A DNA stretch of 64,000 bases from Haliscomenobacter hydrossis DSM 1100 (GCF_000212735.1 NC_015510.1:992001-1056000), one strand, 5' to 3'; counted from the first letter of the stretch, positions 42,797 through 52,462 are shown. Translations and numbers: made by a program. The notes: generated by a model not told the origin, from the letters alone.

Positions 42797-44212
42797 TCAC
42801 ACCTTCCCCAAACCAATTTCCGCCGCCTTTTCCATCATCAAGGCGTAAGCGGCCTCATACTGATTGGGAATGATGCCATCGAGAATGGCTTCGCGTACAA
42901 AGTTTTTGATCTCACCCACTTCGCGCGATGGCCCAATGCCAAAGGCTTCCATGATGACTTCGCCAGTAATGGGTGGTTGCCAATTGCGCAAGTGATCGCG
43001 TTCCTCTACTGCTTGCAGGCGCTGGCGCACCAGTTCGTAGTTTTCAAGGTAACGTTTGACTTTATCCGGATTTTTGGAAGTGATGTCGGCTTCACAGAGC
43101 AGCATCAGGTCTTCCAGGTCATCTCCGGCGTCGACCAACAAGCGGCGCATGGCCGAATCGGTAATTTCTTCTTTGGTAAGGCTGATGGGACGCAAATGTA
43201 ACCGAACCAATTTTTGAACGTATTTCATTTTTTGGTCCATCGGCAAACGAAAACGTCGAAAGATCGTCGCCGTCATCGTGGCCCCCATCACTTCGTGCCC
43301 ATGAAAGGTCCAACCCTGTTCTGGATGAAACCGTTTGGTGGGCGGTTTGGCGATATCGTGCAAAATGGCCGACCAGCGCAGCCACAAGTTTTCCGTTTTT
43401 TTGCTGAGGTTGTCCAGTACCTCGAGGGTATGGTAAAAATTGTCTTTGTGCGCCCGACCATTGCGGATTTCAACCCCGTGCAGGGCAGTCATTTCAGGAA
43501 AAATGAGTTGCAGAAGTCCAGAATCAAACAACAATTTGAAGCCCACCGAGGGTTTCGGCGCTTGAATAATCTTGTTCAATTCCGTCGCAATCCGTTCCGC
43601 AGAAATGATCTTGATGCGCTCTTTATAGGTATCAATCGCCTTAAACGTAGCGGGTTCAATCACAAAATCAAGCTGGGTAGCAAAACGAATGGCCCGCATC
43701 ATGCGCAAGGGGTCGTCAGAAAAGGTTTTTCCCGGATCCAGAGGCGTGCGGATGATTTTGCGTTCGAGGTCACCCAGGCCGTCAAACGGATCGATGATGT
43801 TGCCAAAATCAGCTTCGTTCAGACTAACGGCCAGGGCATTGATGGTAAAGTCACGGCGATTTTGATCGTCTTCCAAACTGCCATCCTCTACGGCTGGCTT
43901 GCGCGAATCGTGGCGATATGACTCCTTGCGAGCCCCTACAAATTCCACTTCCAAATCGCGGTGTTTGATCATTGCGGTACCAAAACGCTGAAAAACGGTA
44001 ATGCGTGGTACCGGGTGCAATTCTCCAGCCACCCGTTGTGCCAGTTCTATGCCACTGCCTACACAAACGATATCGATGTCCTTGGAAGGTCGGGCCAACA
44101 AGCGATCACGCACGTAACCACCCACCACATAGGCAGGAACCTGCATTTTTGCAGCCGCTTGACTAACGATCTCCAGGATCTTGCGTTCGGTATCTTGTAT
44201 CTTAAAAACCAC
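42797..44212 (-). CDS. tRNA nucleotidyltransferase / poly(A) polymerase family, HD domain
   Basis: 471 residues. Class II nucleotidyltransferase head VVGGYVRDRLLARPSKDIDI (GG-x-V-R-D and D-x-D), the RRDFTINALAVS motif, and an HD domain (ILHDIAKPPTKRF) in the C-terminal half. It most likely adds or repairs CCA at tRNA 3' ends; PcnB-type polyadenylation cannot be excluded. Together with dusB, 26 bp downstream on this strand's far side, it forms an RNA-modification pair. Confidence 0.9.
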   Translation of the reverse strand: MVFKIQDTERKILEIVSQAAAKMQVPAYVVGGYVRDRLLARPSKDIDIVCVGSGIELAQRVAGELHPVPRITVFQRFGTAMIKHRDLEVEFVGARKESYRHDSRKPAVEDGSLEDDQNRRDFTINALAVSLNEADFGNIIDPFDGLGDLERKIIRTPLDPGKTFSDDPLRMMRAIRFATQLDFVIEPATFKAIDTYKERIKIISAERIATELNKIIQAPKPSVGFKLLFDSGLLQLIFPEMTALHGVEIRNGRAHKDNFYHTLEVLDNLSKKTENLWLRWSAILHDIAKPPTKRFHPEQGWTFHGHEVMGATMTATIFRRFRLPMDQKMKYVQKLVRLHLRPISLTKEEITDSAMRRLLVDAGDDLEDLMLLCEADITSKNPDKVKRYLENYELVRQRLQAVEERDHLRNWQPPITGEVIMEAFGIGPSREVGEIKNFVREAILDGIIPNQYEAAYALMMEKAAEIGLGKV

Positions 44213-44238
44213 TACGTTTCAGGTTAATGTGCCAGTTG

Positions 44239-45240
44239 TTACACCAGTTCCGAGACTTCGATGGCACTGTATACGTCTTCCATACGATCGAGGATTTCAA
44301 AAAGAATGGCCGGATTTTCTTCAGTGACCAATTGGCTACGGAATTCTTTGATGCCTGGAAACCCACGGAAATAATTGGTATAGTGCCGGCGCATTTCAAC
44401 GACTCCGAGTTTGGCCCCTTTCCAATCGATGGAATGTTGCAGGTGTTGGCGCACCGCATCTACCCGTTCGTGGATGTCTGGAGGAGGCAACAGTTCACCG
44501 GTGGCCATGTAATGTTTGATTTCGCGAAAAATCCAGGGATAACCAATGCTGGCGCGACCAATCATAATGCCATCTACGGCGTAACGTTCACGGTATTCGA
44601 CAGCCTTTTGTGGCGTATCAATGTCTCCATTGCCAAAGATCGGAATGTGAATGCGCGGGTTGTTTTTGACCTTGGAAATCCAGCTCCAATCCGATTCTCC
44701 TTTGTACATCTGTACACGGGTACGTGCGTGGATGGAGAGGGCCTTGATGCCAATGTCTTGCAAACGTTCGGCTACTTCTTCAATAAAGATGGTATTGTGG
44801 TCCCAACCCAAACGGGTTTTGACGGTAACCGGCAGGTTGGTAGATTTTACCACGGCTTGAGTCAGTTCAACCATTTTTTTGACATCGCGCAGAATACCTG
44901 CGCCAGCCATTTTGCACACCACCTTTTGCACCGGGCAACCGTAGTTGATGTCCAGTACCTCTGGGTTGGCGGCTTCCACAATTTCGGCAGCGCGCATCAT
45001 GGAATCCAGTTCGGCTCCAAATATTTGCACGCCAATGGGGCGTTCTTCATCGTAGATGTCCAGTTTTTGCAAACTTTTGGTCGCATCTCGAATCAGCCCT
45101 TCCACGGAAATGAATTCGGTATACATCATGTCCGCGCCTTGCTTTTTGCACAATGCCCGAAAAGGTGGATCACTCACATCTTCCATTGGTGCCAGCAATA
45201 AGGGGAACTCACCCAACTCTATGTTCTCGATTTTTACCAT
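44239..45240 (-). CDS. dusB: tRNA-dihydrouridine synthase
   Basis: 333 residues from ATG 45240 (MVKIENIELGEFPLLLAPME); the frame is open to 45297. A TIM barrel with FMN site; LAPMEDVSDPPFRALC is the family signature. The catalytic Cys lies in NYGCPVQKVVCK, and the phosphate-binding part is IFGNGDID and DGIMIGRASIGYPWIF. It reduces specific uridines in tRNA with NADPH. The closest subgroup is DusB. It ends 26 bp before the start of the CCA-type gene on the same strand, so the two may be co-transcribed. Confidence 0.9.
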   Translation of the reverse strand: MVKIENIELGEFPLLLAPMEDVSDPPFRALCKKQGADMMYTEFISVEGLIRDATKSLQKLDIYDEERPIGVQIFGAELDSMMRAAEIVEAANPEVLDINYGCPVQKVVCKMAGAGILRDVKKMVELTQAVVKSTNLPVTVKTRLGWDHNTIFIEEVAERLQDIGIKALSIHARTRVQMYKGESDWSWISKVKNNPRIHIPIFGNGDIDTPQKAVEYRERYAVDGIMIGRASIGYPWIFREIKHYMATGELLPPPDIHERVDAVRQHLQHSIDWKGAKLGVVEMRRHYTNYFRGFPGIKEFRSQLVTEENPAILFEILDRMEDVYSAIEVSELV

Positions 45241-45424
45241 ATCCCTTGCGCGTTCAGCAGACGTATTGCCTTTATTGGCAATCCATCCGCGGAGCAAAAA
45301 TAGATTGATTTAACCATTTGTAACCCAAAAAAATTCCAATTTGAGGAATAAAATCAGCTTTTTGCTTAAAATCGTGTTAATTCTCACCTTGATGAACACC
45401 TGGGACTGTACTTTTGTGTTTTCA

Positions 45425-45545
45425 TCCAGGGTTCGAGGGTTCGACGTTCGGGGGTTCGGGGGTTCGGGGGTTCGAGAGTTCGAGGGTTCTTGGAAGCGGA
45501 GGGCCATAACCCACGAACCCTCGAACTCTCGAACCCTCGAACGTC
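45425..45545. repeat. iterated-word palindrome (GTTCGAGGG type)
   Basis: The left arm (45428-45487) is a run of GTTCGAGGG, GTTCGGGG and GTTCGAGAG words; the right arm (45517-45545) is GAACCCTCGAACTCTCGAAC and onward. It lies 35 bp before the lipoprotein start at 45580. Same word family as 11301-11416 and 21965-22047. Confidence 0.85.
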
Positions 45546-45579
45546 TCCCCCCTTTCATACACTTACAACTTACTTCGTG

Positions 45580-45954
45580 ATGCATAAAATTGTTGTTGTT
45601 CTGACTTTGTTGATTGCTTTGGGTTTCAGCTGTTCTCCTTATCGCCACAAAGATTTGGTTGGGGAGTGGCAGGCGACCGCGATCGTACAGGAAGGAGATT
45701 CCTTGGCCATTGACCCCAAAGTGGTGCAGTTTACGTTTAGCAAAAATGAAGGGTATACTTACCGCAGTACGCTGAATTATCATGAATCGGGTACCTACTA
45801 CATCATCAATAAAAAGCTGTTCACGATGGATACGCTGAACCGCGCCTCCACGGAAAAAGCCGTTGAAATCCTCATGCTTACCCCGGATTCGCTGCATTTG
45901 AAAATGAGTGATGGAGGAAAAGGGCGGCTGATGAAGTTGGCTAAAATGAAGTAA
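45580..45954 (+). CDS. small lipoprotein, lipocalin-like
   Basis: 124 residues from ATG 45580; the frame open upstream translates the palindrome. The lipobox signal MHKIVVVLTLLIALGFSC puts the Cys at residue 18. The mature part begins KDLVGEWQATAIVQEGDSLA, then alternating strands as in small lipocalin-like periplasmic proteins of Bacteroidota. It has no catalytic motif and is single between palindromes at 45425 and 45955. Confidence 0.75.
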   Translation: MHKIVVVLTLLIALGFSCSPYRHKDLVGEWQATAIVQEGDSLAIDPKVVQFTFSKNEGYTYRSTLNYHESGTYYIINKKLFTMDTLNRASTEKAVEILMLTPDSLHLKMSDGGKGRLMKLAKMK

Positions 45955-46077
45955 AGTTGAAAAGTTTAGGGTTGAAAAGTTGAAGAGTTTTAGGTAACGC
46001 AAGAATTGAACCTTGGGATACAAATACTGCATTACCCGCAACTTTTCAACCCTAAACTTTTCAACTCTTAAACTTCT
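45955..46077. repeat. iterated-word palindrome (GTTGAAAAGTTTAGG type)
   Basis: The left arm (45955-45992) repeats GTTGAAAAGTTTAGGGTTGA. The right arm 46038-46077 repeats AACTTTTCAACCCTAAACTT. It is the spacer between the lipoprotein gene and the convergent miaE gene and could act as a bidirectional terminator. The copy at 46716-46807 uses the same word. Confidence 0.85.
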
Positions 46078-46078
46078 A

Positions 46079-46699
46079 TCAATGCATGCGGTCTCCCCGC
46101 AATTCCAGATTTTCCAGAATTTCGGCCTCTTTGCGCAGGTATTCGCCCCAGCGTTGTTTCACTTTCTCCTCGTTGCTGTACAATTTGGCCAAATCGATGA
46201 ACAAGCGGTAGTGCCCCGCTTCCGAGACCATAAATTTGTAGTAAAAATCCCGGAGTTTTTCTTCGCCAATGTGCAGGGAAAGCAGGCGAAAACGCTCGCA
46301 GCTGCGCGCTTCGATGAGCGCACAAGTCAACAACTTTTCAATCAACCGGTCTTCCCTGGAGCCACCGCTGTTTTTTTGAAAATTGAGCAGTTCATTGACG
46401 TAGATGTCTTTGCGTTGCAGGCCTAATTTTAGTCCACGTTTGTCCAATTCACTCAACACCATGCGGAAATGCCCCCACTCTTCGGTCACGATTGGAGCCA
46501 ATTCCCGTACCAATTCCTCTTTGTCTGGATAACCCTGAATGAGCGAAATACAGGATGTTGCCGCTTTTTGTTCACAATAAGCATGATCAGTCAGGATCTC
46601 CGCCAAATCCATTTCCGCGAGGTTTACCCAACGGGGGTCTGTGGGCAGTTGTAAGCCCAACATGCGTACGGTATAGAGTTCTCTTGATTGCTGATCCAT
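46079..46699 (-). CDS. miaE: tRNA-(ms2io6A)-hydroxylase MiaE
   Basis: 206 residues from ATG 46699; an internal Met at 46663 (MLGLQLPTDPRW) is also plausible. Ferritin-like di-iron carboxylate fold with ligands in EILTDHAYCEQKAA, IVTEEWGHF (E-x-x-H), ALIEARSCERF and VSEAGHYRLF. It hydroxylates the isopentenyl group of ms2i6A37 in tRNA using O2. Flanked by two palindromes of the same GTTGAAAAGT word. Confidence 0.9.
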   Translation of the reverse strand: MDQQSRELYTVRMLGLQLPTDPRWVNLAEMDLAEILTDHAYCEQKAATSCISLIQGYPDKEELVRELAPIVTEEWGHFRMVLSELDKRGLKLGLQRKDIYVNELLNFQKNSGGSREDRLIEKLLTCALIEARSCERFRLLSLHIGEEKLRDFYYKFMVSEAGHYRLFIDLAKLYSNEEKVKQRWGEYLRKEAEILENLELRGDRMH

Positions 46700-46715
46700 A
46701 ACACTAGTAGTTTAG

Positions 46716-46807
46716 CGTTGAAAAGTTTAGGGTTGAAAAGTCGAAAAACGCACCTCGACTTCGCTCGGCGACCGTTTTTCAACTTTTCAACCCTAAACTT
46801 TTCAACT
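46716..46807. repeat. iterated-word palindrome (GTTGAAAAGTTTAGG type) with GC-rich loop
   Basis: The left arm 46716-46749 and right arm 46773-46807 are complementary (TTGAAAAGTTTAGGGTTGAA). The loop word GCACCTCGACTTCGCTCGGC matches the loop of the terminator at 17419-17493 in all but a few bases. It overlaps the end of lolD. Confidence 0.85.
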
Positions 46808-47455
46808 CAACAATAGTCCATCTTTCATTTCCAAACGGCGATCACTCATCCTGGCCAGCTCTTCATTGTGGGTGACGATGATGAAGGTTTGTTGGAAATC
46901 CTTGCGCAGATTAAAAATCAATTGGTGTAAATCCTGAGACGAAGCCGAGTCCAGATTTCCCGAAGGTTCATCGGCAAAAATAACTGCCGGTTGGTTCATC
47001 AGGGCGCGGGCTACCGCTACCCTTTGTTGCTCACCTCCGGAAAGTTGTGCCGGTTTGTGGGTAGTGCGAGCAGCTAAACCCAGATAATCCAACAGTTCGT
47101 GCGCTCGCTTTTTGGCGATTGCATCCGAAGTGCCATTGATGAATGCCGGAATACAGACGTTTTCCAGGGCGTTGAACTCGGGCAACAAATGATGAAATTG
47201 AAAAACAAAACCGAGGTTCTTGCTGCGAAAATCGGCCAGTTTTTTCTGATTCAGCTTAGATATTTCTTCGCCAGCAATAAAAATCTGGCCACTATCGGCT
47301 GTATCGAGTGTGCCCAGAATATGGAGCAGGGTGCTTTTCCCTGCTCCTGATTTTCCTACGATGGAAACAATTTCGCCTTGTTGTATACTCAGGTCCACCC
47401 CTTTGAGCACACTCAATTTCCCGTATGATTTTTGGATTTGTTTTGCTACAATCAT
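46802..47455 (-). CDS. lolD: ABC transporter ATP-binding protein, LolD-like
   Basis: 217 residues from ATG 47455 ([20 protein letters not shown]). Walker [16 protein letters not shown]-loop [19 protein letters not shown] signature [15 protein letters not shown] and Walker [14 protein letters not shown]. The LEN/SGNLD features are typical of LolD/MacB-like ATPases that power lipoprotein release from the inner membrane. The permease partner is not in the window, so the specific role is an inference. Confidence 0.85.
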   Translation of the reverse strand: MIVAKQIQKSYGKLSVLKGVDLSIQQGEIVSIVGKSGAGKSTLLHILGTLDTADSGQIFIAGEEISKLNQKKLADFRSKNLGFVFQFHHLLPEFNALENVCIPAFINGTSDAIAKKRAHELLDYLGLAARTTHKPAQLSGGEQQRVAVARALMNQPAVIFADEPSGNLDSASSQDLHQLIFNLRKDFQQTFIIVTHNEELARMSDRRLEMKDGLLLS

Positions 47456-47519
47456 GCGGGCAAAATTAAACAAAAAGCAATTGGAGCCAGCCGAAAATAT
47501 AGGCTTTTGTGGAAAAAGT

Positions 47520-48227
47520 TTATTTCAGGCAATCCATAAACTCCCGGCGCATGTCGTTGTTTTCAAAACAACCACTGTACTCCAGGGTGAGGGTGGTGCT
47601 TTCATCGTGCTGAATCCCCCGATGACTGACACACATGTGCTTGGCATCCACCACAATGATCACATCTTTAGTGTCCAGCGCTTCTTGCAATGCCAGCAAA
47701 ATTTGTTTGGTCATGCGCTCTTGCACTTGGGGGCGCCGTGCATAATAATCAACAATGCGGTTCAACTTGGACAAGCCGATTACTTTACCATTCGACACGT
47801 AGCCAACATGGGCCTTGCCGGTAATGGGCAAAAAGTGGTGCTCACAGAAGGTTTTTACCGTAATGTTTTTTTCCACCAACATCCGTTTGTAATCGTAGCT
47901 GTTGTCAAAAGCCGATATTTCCGGTTTATTGGCAGGGTTAAGCCCATGAAAAATTTCTTGAACAAACATTTTAGCTACCCGTTTGGGCGTATCCTGCAGA
48001 CTGTCGTCGTTTAGATCCAGGCCCAGGGTATCCATGATGGCAGCAAAATGATGGGCGATGATTTCCATCTTCTCTTTGTCGTTCATATCGAACGCATCAG
48101 GCCGCAATGGGGTTTCTACCCCCGTACTGATATGGTTGTCGCCCATAGTTTGAGCTTTTTGACCCAATACCAAGTCGAGGGTATTATCCGTAGTCACCAT
48201 ATTGGAATGAGATTTTTTGTCGTGCAT
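47520..48227 (-). CDS. folE: GTP cyclohydrolase I
   Basis: 235 residues. The C-terminal core is [16 protein letters not shown] with zinc and active-site Cys/His, followed by [15 protein letters not shown] and [13 protein letters not shown] (second zinc Cys region). It converts GTP to dihydroneopterin triphosphate for folate. The N-terminal 40 residues are variable; the start at 48227 is the first ATG, and an internal Met at 48200 is possible. Single gene, divergent from NDH-2 across a 386-bp spacer. Confidence 0.93.
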   Translation of the reverse strand: MHDKKSHSNMVTTDNTLDLVLGQKAQTMGDNHISTGVETPLRPDAFDMNDKEKMEIIAHHFAAIMDTLGLDLNDDSLQDTPKRVAKMFVQEIFHGLNPANKPEISAFDNSYDYKRMLVEKNITVKTFCEHHFLPITGKAHVGYVSNGKVIGLSKLNRIVDYYARRPQVQERMTKQILLALQEALDTKDVIIVVDAKHMCVSHRGIQHDESTTLTLEYSGCFENNDMRREFMDCLK

Positions 48228-48613
48228 TTTGACGTGCTTACCTATTGAAGTAACATCTGCTCCTCAACTGTAGTTCGGTAGGGTAAGTTATGCCAATTTG
48301 GATGAGAAAATCAAATATCGGCATTCTAACAAAAGTGAAACCAAATAGGTTTTGGTAAAGCCAAAATAAAAACAAGGATACAGATTATTCTACCTGGTAC
48401 AATTTGTTATTTGTAAAGTTGGAGAAATTCAGCAATAAAATACGGCTTTTTTGTCCAAATAAAGTGAAGCATATCGTCATATCTATTTGATTTAGTGGAA
48501 AGTATTTTATTTTCAATTAAAATTGAAAATTTTGAAACTTTACTTGACTGGTAACTTGGATTGGCCTACCTTTGACTTAGTTTTAAATCTAAACATAGAT
48601 AAACACACCCGAT
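48228..48613. other. AT-rich spacer with NDH-2 promoter
   Basis: 386 bp between the divergent folE and ndh genes. It holds a promoter of the Bacteroidota type, listed separately. TTTTCAATTAAAATTGAAAA is a near-perfect palindrome near 48510-48530 and may be an operator. No RNA gene or other conserved signal is visible. Confidence 0.5.
48544..48574 (+). promoter_or_regulatory. Bacteroidota-type promoter (TTG-N20-TACCTTTG)
   Basis: TTG at 48544-48546, 20-bp spacing, TACCTTTG at 48567-48574, which fits the -33 TTTG/TTG and -7 TAnnTTTG elements known for the Bacteroidota sigma factor. The transcript start would lie about 30 bp before the NDH-2 ATG at 48614. Confidence 0.65.
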
Positions 48614-49921
48614 ATGGATGCCAACCTTCCCATTTTGCCCAATCACCCCAGAGTGGTGATCATCGGTGGCGGTTTTGCCGGACTGGCCATGGCCAAAAAG
48701 CTGCGTAAACAGCACTTTCAAGTGGTTTTACTCGATCGAAACAACTATTATACGTTCCAGCCTTTATTGTATCAAGTAGCAACCGGTGGACTGGAACCCG
48801 ACAGCATCGCTTACCCCTTGCGCAAGATTTTTCAGGGCAATCCGAAGTTATCTTTTCGCATGGCCGAAGTGTTGCACATCAAGCCAGAGCAAAAAGTGGT
48901 AGAAACTACCATTGGCGACATCTCCTATGATCACCTTGTAGTGGCTACGGGCAGCCAGACCAATTTTTTCAGCTTTGCCGACCAGGAAGAACACATGATG
49001 GGCTTAAAATCGGTACCAGAAGCCCTCAATTTGCGCAGTTTTATTCTGCAAAACTTTGAAAAAGCGACCGTTTCGCTCTCTACTCAGGCTCAGGATTCGC
49101 TGATCAACATCGCTATTGTGGGTGGAGGCCCCACTGGTGTAGAACTGGCGGGCGCCTTGGCAGAAATGAAAAGATTTGTCTTCCCCAAAGATTATCCCGA
49201 TCTGGATATGCAGCGGATGCGCATCGTTTTACTTGAAGCGACGCCCAAGTTGTTGGGTGGTATGAGTGAAGCAGCCAGTGCCCGTGCCTTAAAAGACCTG
49301 CAAACCCTCGGCGTAGAAGTGAACTTGAATGCCAAAGTTTCCTATTACGATGGTTCGATCCTGATCACTGAAGATGGATTTCGGCTACCTACTGAAACGC
49401 TGATTTGGGCGGCAGGGGTAAAAGGTCAATTTCCCAGCGGGATTAGTAAAGATAAAATTGTGGGTGGAAACCGCATCCAGGTTGATGCATTCAACCGGGT
49501 GAGCGATCATGAAGGAGTATACGTCCTGGGCGATGCCGCCGCCATGATTACGCCCGAAACACCCCGGGGCTACCCCATGATGGCCCCCGTAGCCATCCAG
49601 CAAGGGCAACAACTGGCGGCCAATTTGATCCGAAGCCAAAAAGGACAAGATTGGAAACCATTTAAATACCTCGACAAAGGCACGATGGCCACGATTGGCC
49701 GCAACCGCGCCGTGGTCAACTTTTTGGGTCAAACCTTTCACGGGATCGTAGCCTGGTTGATGTGGATGTTTGTGCACATCATGTACCTGGTTGGTTTCCG
49801 CAATAAAATTGCCACCCTCATGGGTTGGATATACAATTACCTGACTTACGACCGGGCGCTGCGCTTGATCATTCGTCCTTTTGCCAGGAGCAAAAGCCCA
49901 CAGGTATACACCAAAGTTTAA
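48614..49921 (+). CDS. ndh: type II NADH:quinone oxidoreductase
   Basis: 435 residues. First Rossmann motif VVIIGGGFAGLAMAKKL (FAD), second NIAIVGGGPTGVELAGAL (NADH) and the conserved VYVLGDAAAM near residue 300. The C-terminal part is amphipathic and hydrophobic (IVAWLMWMFVHIMYLVGF) and anchors the enzyme to the inner membrane. It oxidises NADH and reduces quinone without proton pumping. The start is supported by the preceding promoter. Confidence 0.92.
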   Translation: MDANLPILPNHPRVVIIGGGFAGLAMAKKLRKQHFQVVLLDRNNYYTFQPLLYQVATGGLEPDSIAYPLRKIFQGNPKLSFRMAEVLHIKPEQKVVETTIGDISYDHLVVATGSQTNFFSFADQEEHMMGLKSVPEALNLRSFILQNFEKATVSLSTQAQDSLINIAIVGGGPTGVELAGALAEMKRFVFPKDYPDLDMQRMRIVLLEATPKLLGGMSEAASARALKDLQTLGVEVNLNAKVSYYDGSILITEDGFRLPTETLIWAAGVKGQFPSGISKDKIVGGNRIQVDAFNRVSDHEGVYVLGDAAAMITPETPRGYPMMAPVAIQQGQQLAANLIRSQKGQDWKPFKYLDKGTMATIGRNRAVVNFLGQTFHGIVAWLMWMFVHIMYLVGFRNKIATLMGWIYNYLTYDRALRLIIRPFARSKSPQVYTKV

Positions 49922-49934
49922 ACTGTGTTTTCAA

Positions 49935-49976
49935 GCCGTAAAATCTTGGAGGCAGGACGCTCCAAGATTTTACGGC
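49935..49976 (+). terminator. hairpin terminator between ndh and kup
   Basis: GCCGTAAAATCTTGGA (49935-49950) and its perfect 16-bp complement (49961-49976) around a 10-nt loop. It is followed by GAATTTTC and not a strong T-tract. Placement 13 bp behind the ndh stop suits termination. Confidence 0.7.
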
Positions 49977-50054
49977 GAATTTTCAGGAGAATTTGTCAAT
50001 TCGTTTACCTTTGTTGCTTTCAGGTAAAATTTATTCAACCAAGTTGAACAACCC

Positions 50055-51953
50055 GTGAAAGAGCAACAACACAAAGTTACTTTTGGAAGTCTCATCGTAA
50101 CCCTGGGAATTGTATACGGCGACATTGGAACCTCACCGCTTTACGTATTTAACGCCATCGCCGGGCATGATATCCTCACCAAGGAACTCATCTACGGTGG
50201 TTTGTCCCTGATTTTTTGGACACTCAGCCTCCAGGCTACCTTCAAGTACATTTTCATCACGCTCAATGCCGACAACAATGGCGAAGGGGGTATCTTTGCC
50301 TTATACTCGCTAGTCAGGAGAAGAGCACCAAAATGGACCATTTACGTAGCTATGGTAGGTTGTGCGGCCCTGATTGCGGATGGGATGATCACGCCAGCAA
50401 TCTCTTTGACCTCCTCATTGGAAGTTGCTGAAAAAGCCCTGCCTGGGCTGCCTATCGTTCCCGGCGTAATTGCCATTTTGGTGGCGATATTTATGTTTCA
50501 GCAATTTGGGACCGATACGATTGGTAAGTTTTTTGGACCGCTGATGCTTGTCTGGTTTACCATGCTGATCGTCCTTGGTGTTGGTTCAATTATTGGCCAC
50601 CCGGAAATCTTTGCGGCGTTGAATCCTTATTATGCGGTAAAACTCTTTCAACACCACCACAACGCCTGGTGGGTGGTGGGCGCTGTTTTTCTGTGTGTGA
50701 CAGGAGCCGAGGCCTTGTATTCTGATCTGGGTCATGTAGGCAAACGCAATGTGCAAATTTCCTGGATTTTTGTCAAAACGGCATTGATGCTCAATTACCT
50801 GGGCCAAGGTGCCTGGATGATGGGGCACATAGGGCACGAATTGCCATCCAATCCTTTCGGTGGCTTGATGCCCGATTGGTTTGCACCGTTTGGGTCAGCT
50901 ATTTCGACCATAGCGGCCATCATTGCCAGCCAGGCTTTGATTACGGGGTCATTTTCACTGATTCACGAAGCCATTAGGCTGAAAACCTGGTTCCGCACAG
51001 TTGTGTACCATCCTTCACGACACCGTTCGCAGATGTACATTCCTTTTGTCAATTGGCTGTTGTTTACCGGTTGTGTATATGTCGTCCTTTATTTCCAAAG
51101 TTCGGCCAAAATGGAAGCTGCGTACGGCATTGCCATCACGATTGCGATGTTGTCTACCACCATGCTTTTGTATTTTTACCTCAAGAGCCGTAAGGCCATG
51201 CCCTCTGCGGCCATCTATCTACTGATTCTGTTGTTTTTGGCCATTGAAGGCACATTTTTTGCTGCAAATGCGCAAAAAATCGCCCACGGTGCGGGTTTTG
51301 CGCTCATTCTGGGTGGGGTATTTTTCCTGGTCATGTTTACGGTATATAACGCTAAACTGATCACCAAACAAAAACGGAATGTAATTATGTTGGGGAGGGT
51401 GCTCCCCACCATTCGAGCGGTGAGTCAGGATGAAAAAATTCCACTTTACGCTTCTCATTTGGTGTTTTTGACCACTACCCGCAAAAAAGACCTGATCGAA
51501 GAAGCCATTCCACAATCCATCTACGAACACCGCCCCAAACGTGCTGATGTATATTGGCTGCTGCACTTTTCGGAGGAAGACGAACCGTACACCAACTATT
51601 ACAAGTTCACCGAAATTGAAGCGGGTTTGATGTACCGATTGGACTTCCATCTCGGGTACAAAATTCACCCGGACGTGAGTGAATTTTTCCCACGGGCCAT
51701 CAACGAACTTGCCGCCCAGGGTAAAATCCAGTTGAAAAACCATTATGCTTCTTTACAAGAGCGCGAGGTGGGGCCCGATTTCCGGTTTGTTTTACTGGAT
51801 ACGGCTTTCCTGATTTCACCAGTAATGCCCATCCGCGAGCAATTGTTGCTGAAAGGTTATTTGTTACTGAAAAAAATTGGGGTATCCGCAGAGTCGCATT
51901 TTGTGCTTGAACCCGGAAGTTGGGTCAAGGAGGAGGTCATTGTGAATGATTGA
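50055..51953 (+). CDS. kup: KUP-family potassium transporter
   Basis: 632 residues from GTG 50055. About twelve hydrophobic segments occur in residues 10-430, starting with TLGIVYGDIGTSPLYVFNAI, the hallmark of Kup/HAK proteins. NADNNGEGGIFALYSL and GAEALYSDLGHVGKRN are two further family motifs. The cytosolic C-terminal domain is about 190 residues. It imports K+ with protons. A TACCTTTG element (50006-50013) precedes it. Confidence 0.92.
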   Translation: MKEQQHKVTFGSLIVTLGIVYGDIGTSPLYVFNAIAGHDILTKELIYGGLSLIFWTLSLQATFKYIFITLNADNNGEGGIFALYSLVRRRAPKWTIYVAMVGCAALIADGMITPAISLTSSLEVAEKALPGLPIVPGVIAILVAIFMFQQFGTDTIGKFFGPLMLVWFTMLIVLGVGSIIGHPEIFAALNPYYAVKLFQHHHNAWWVVGAVFLCVTGAEALYSDLGHVGKRNVQISWIFVKTALMLNYLGQGAWMMGHIGHELPSNPFGGLMPDWFAPFGSAISTIAAIIASQALITGSFSLIHEAIRLKTWFRTVVYHPSRHRSQMYIPFVNWLLFTGCVYVVLYFQSSAKMEAAYGIAITIAMLSTTMLLYFYLKSRKAMPSAAIYLLILLFLAIEGTFFAANAQKIAHGAGFALILGGVFFLVMFTVYNAKLITKQKRNVIMLGRVLPTIRAVSQDEKIPLYASHLVFLTTTRKKDLIEEAIPQSIYEHRPKRADVYWLLHFSEEDEPYTNYYKFTEIEAGLMYRLDFHLGYKIHPDVSEFFPRAINELAAQGKIQLKNHYASLQEREVGPDFRFVLLDTAFLISPVMPIREQLLLKGYLLLKKIGVSAESHFVLEPGSWVKEEVIVND

Positions 51954-51954
51954 G

Positions 51955-52113
51955 GAAGTTGAGAAGGTTGAGAAGTTGAGAAGGTTGAGGCTGCCGCGAG
52001 CGACAGGGCTACCGCACAATTTTGACCCTCAATCAGAATGTGTTCTTTTCAAGATCGCTTTTGAATGTCGCTCGCGGTAGCCTCAACCTCCTCAACTTCT
52101 CAACCTTTTCAAC
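51955..52113. repeat. iterated-word palindrome (GTTGAGAAGG type), H1 copy 2
   Basis: The left arm (51955-51990) and right arm (52079-52113) hold GTTGAGAAGG and CTCAACCTCCTCAACTTCTC words. The core between them (CTGCCGCGAGCGACAGGGCT, CACAATTTTGACCCTCAATC, GATCGCTTTTGAATGTCGCT) is nearly identical to that of 19389-19545. It separates the convergent kup and DUF721 genes. Confidence 0.85.
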
Positions 52114-52116
52114 TGA

Positions 52117-52407
52117 TTACCGAATGATCACCTCTTCCAGGTATTCTTCGCCAAGGTCTTCGTTGAGCATTTTGCGGATTTTTTCACGGCCATAAAAAAG
52201 TTCCTGGCGCAGGGAGGGAGAATCGATGAGTAGGTATAGTTTGCGGCGAATGACCCGCACCTGCGTGGTATGTTGCGCAATGGAAGGCCCCATCATGGTG
52301 CTCCAGGCAGCTTTGATGCGCGCTTCACTGATCCCTTGTTTGAGGCGAAATTGGTTGACCATTTCCAGTAGGGCCTCCTTCAATGTTTTTTCATCGTACT
52401 TGGACAT
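52117..52407 (-). CDS. DUF721 (DciA-like) protein
   Basis: 96 residues, a typical small DUF721 protein (KAAWSTMMGPSIAQHTTQVR, KLYLLIDSPSLRQELFYGRE). The family includes DciA, which assists replicative-helicase loading; short Bacteroidota members are assumed to act similarly. Divergent to the LOG-like gene across 55 bp and convergent with kup. Confidence 0.8.
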   Translation of the reverse strand: MSKYDEKTLKEALLEMVNQFRLKQGISEARIKAAWSTMMGPSIAQHTTQVRVIRRKLYLLIDSPSLRQELFYGREKIRKMLNEDLGEEYLEEVIIR

Positions 52408-52462
52408 GCAACGAATTTACGGGATTTTTTGAAATCCGTCACATCATAAATAGATATAAGTC

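Noticed and set aside
45310..46041. Minus-strand ORF of 243 codons
   Set aside because: It translates the GTTCGAGGG palindrome and the antisense of the 45580-45954 lipoprotein. The composition is word-repeat (SNSRTPEPPNPRTSNPRT) and no family is seen.
50006..50013. Promoter of kup at TACCTTTG
   Set aside because: The -7 element fits, but no TTG lies at 19-21 bp upstream, so it is not listed as a full promoter.
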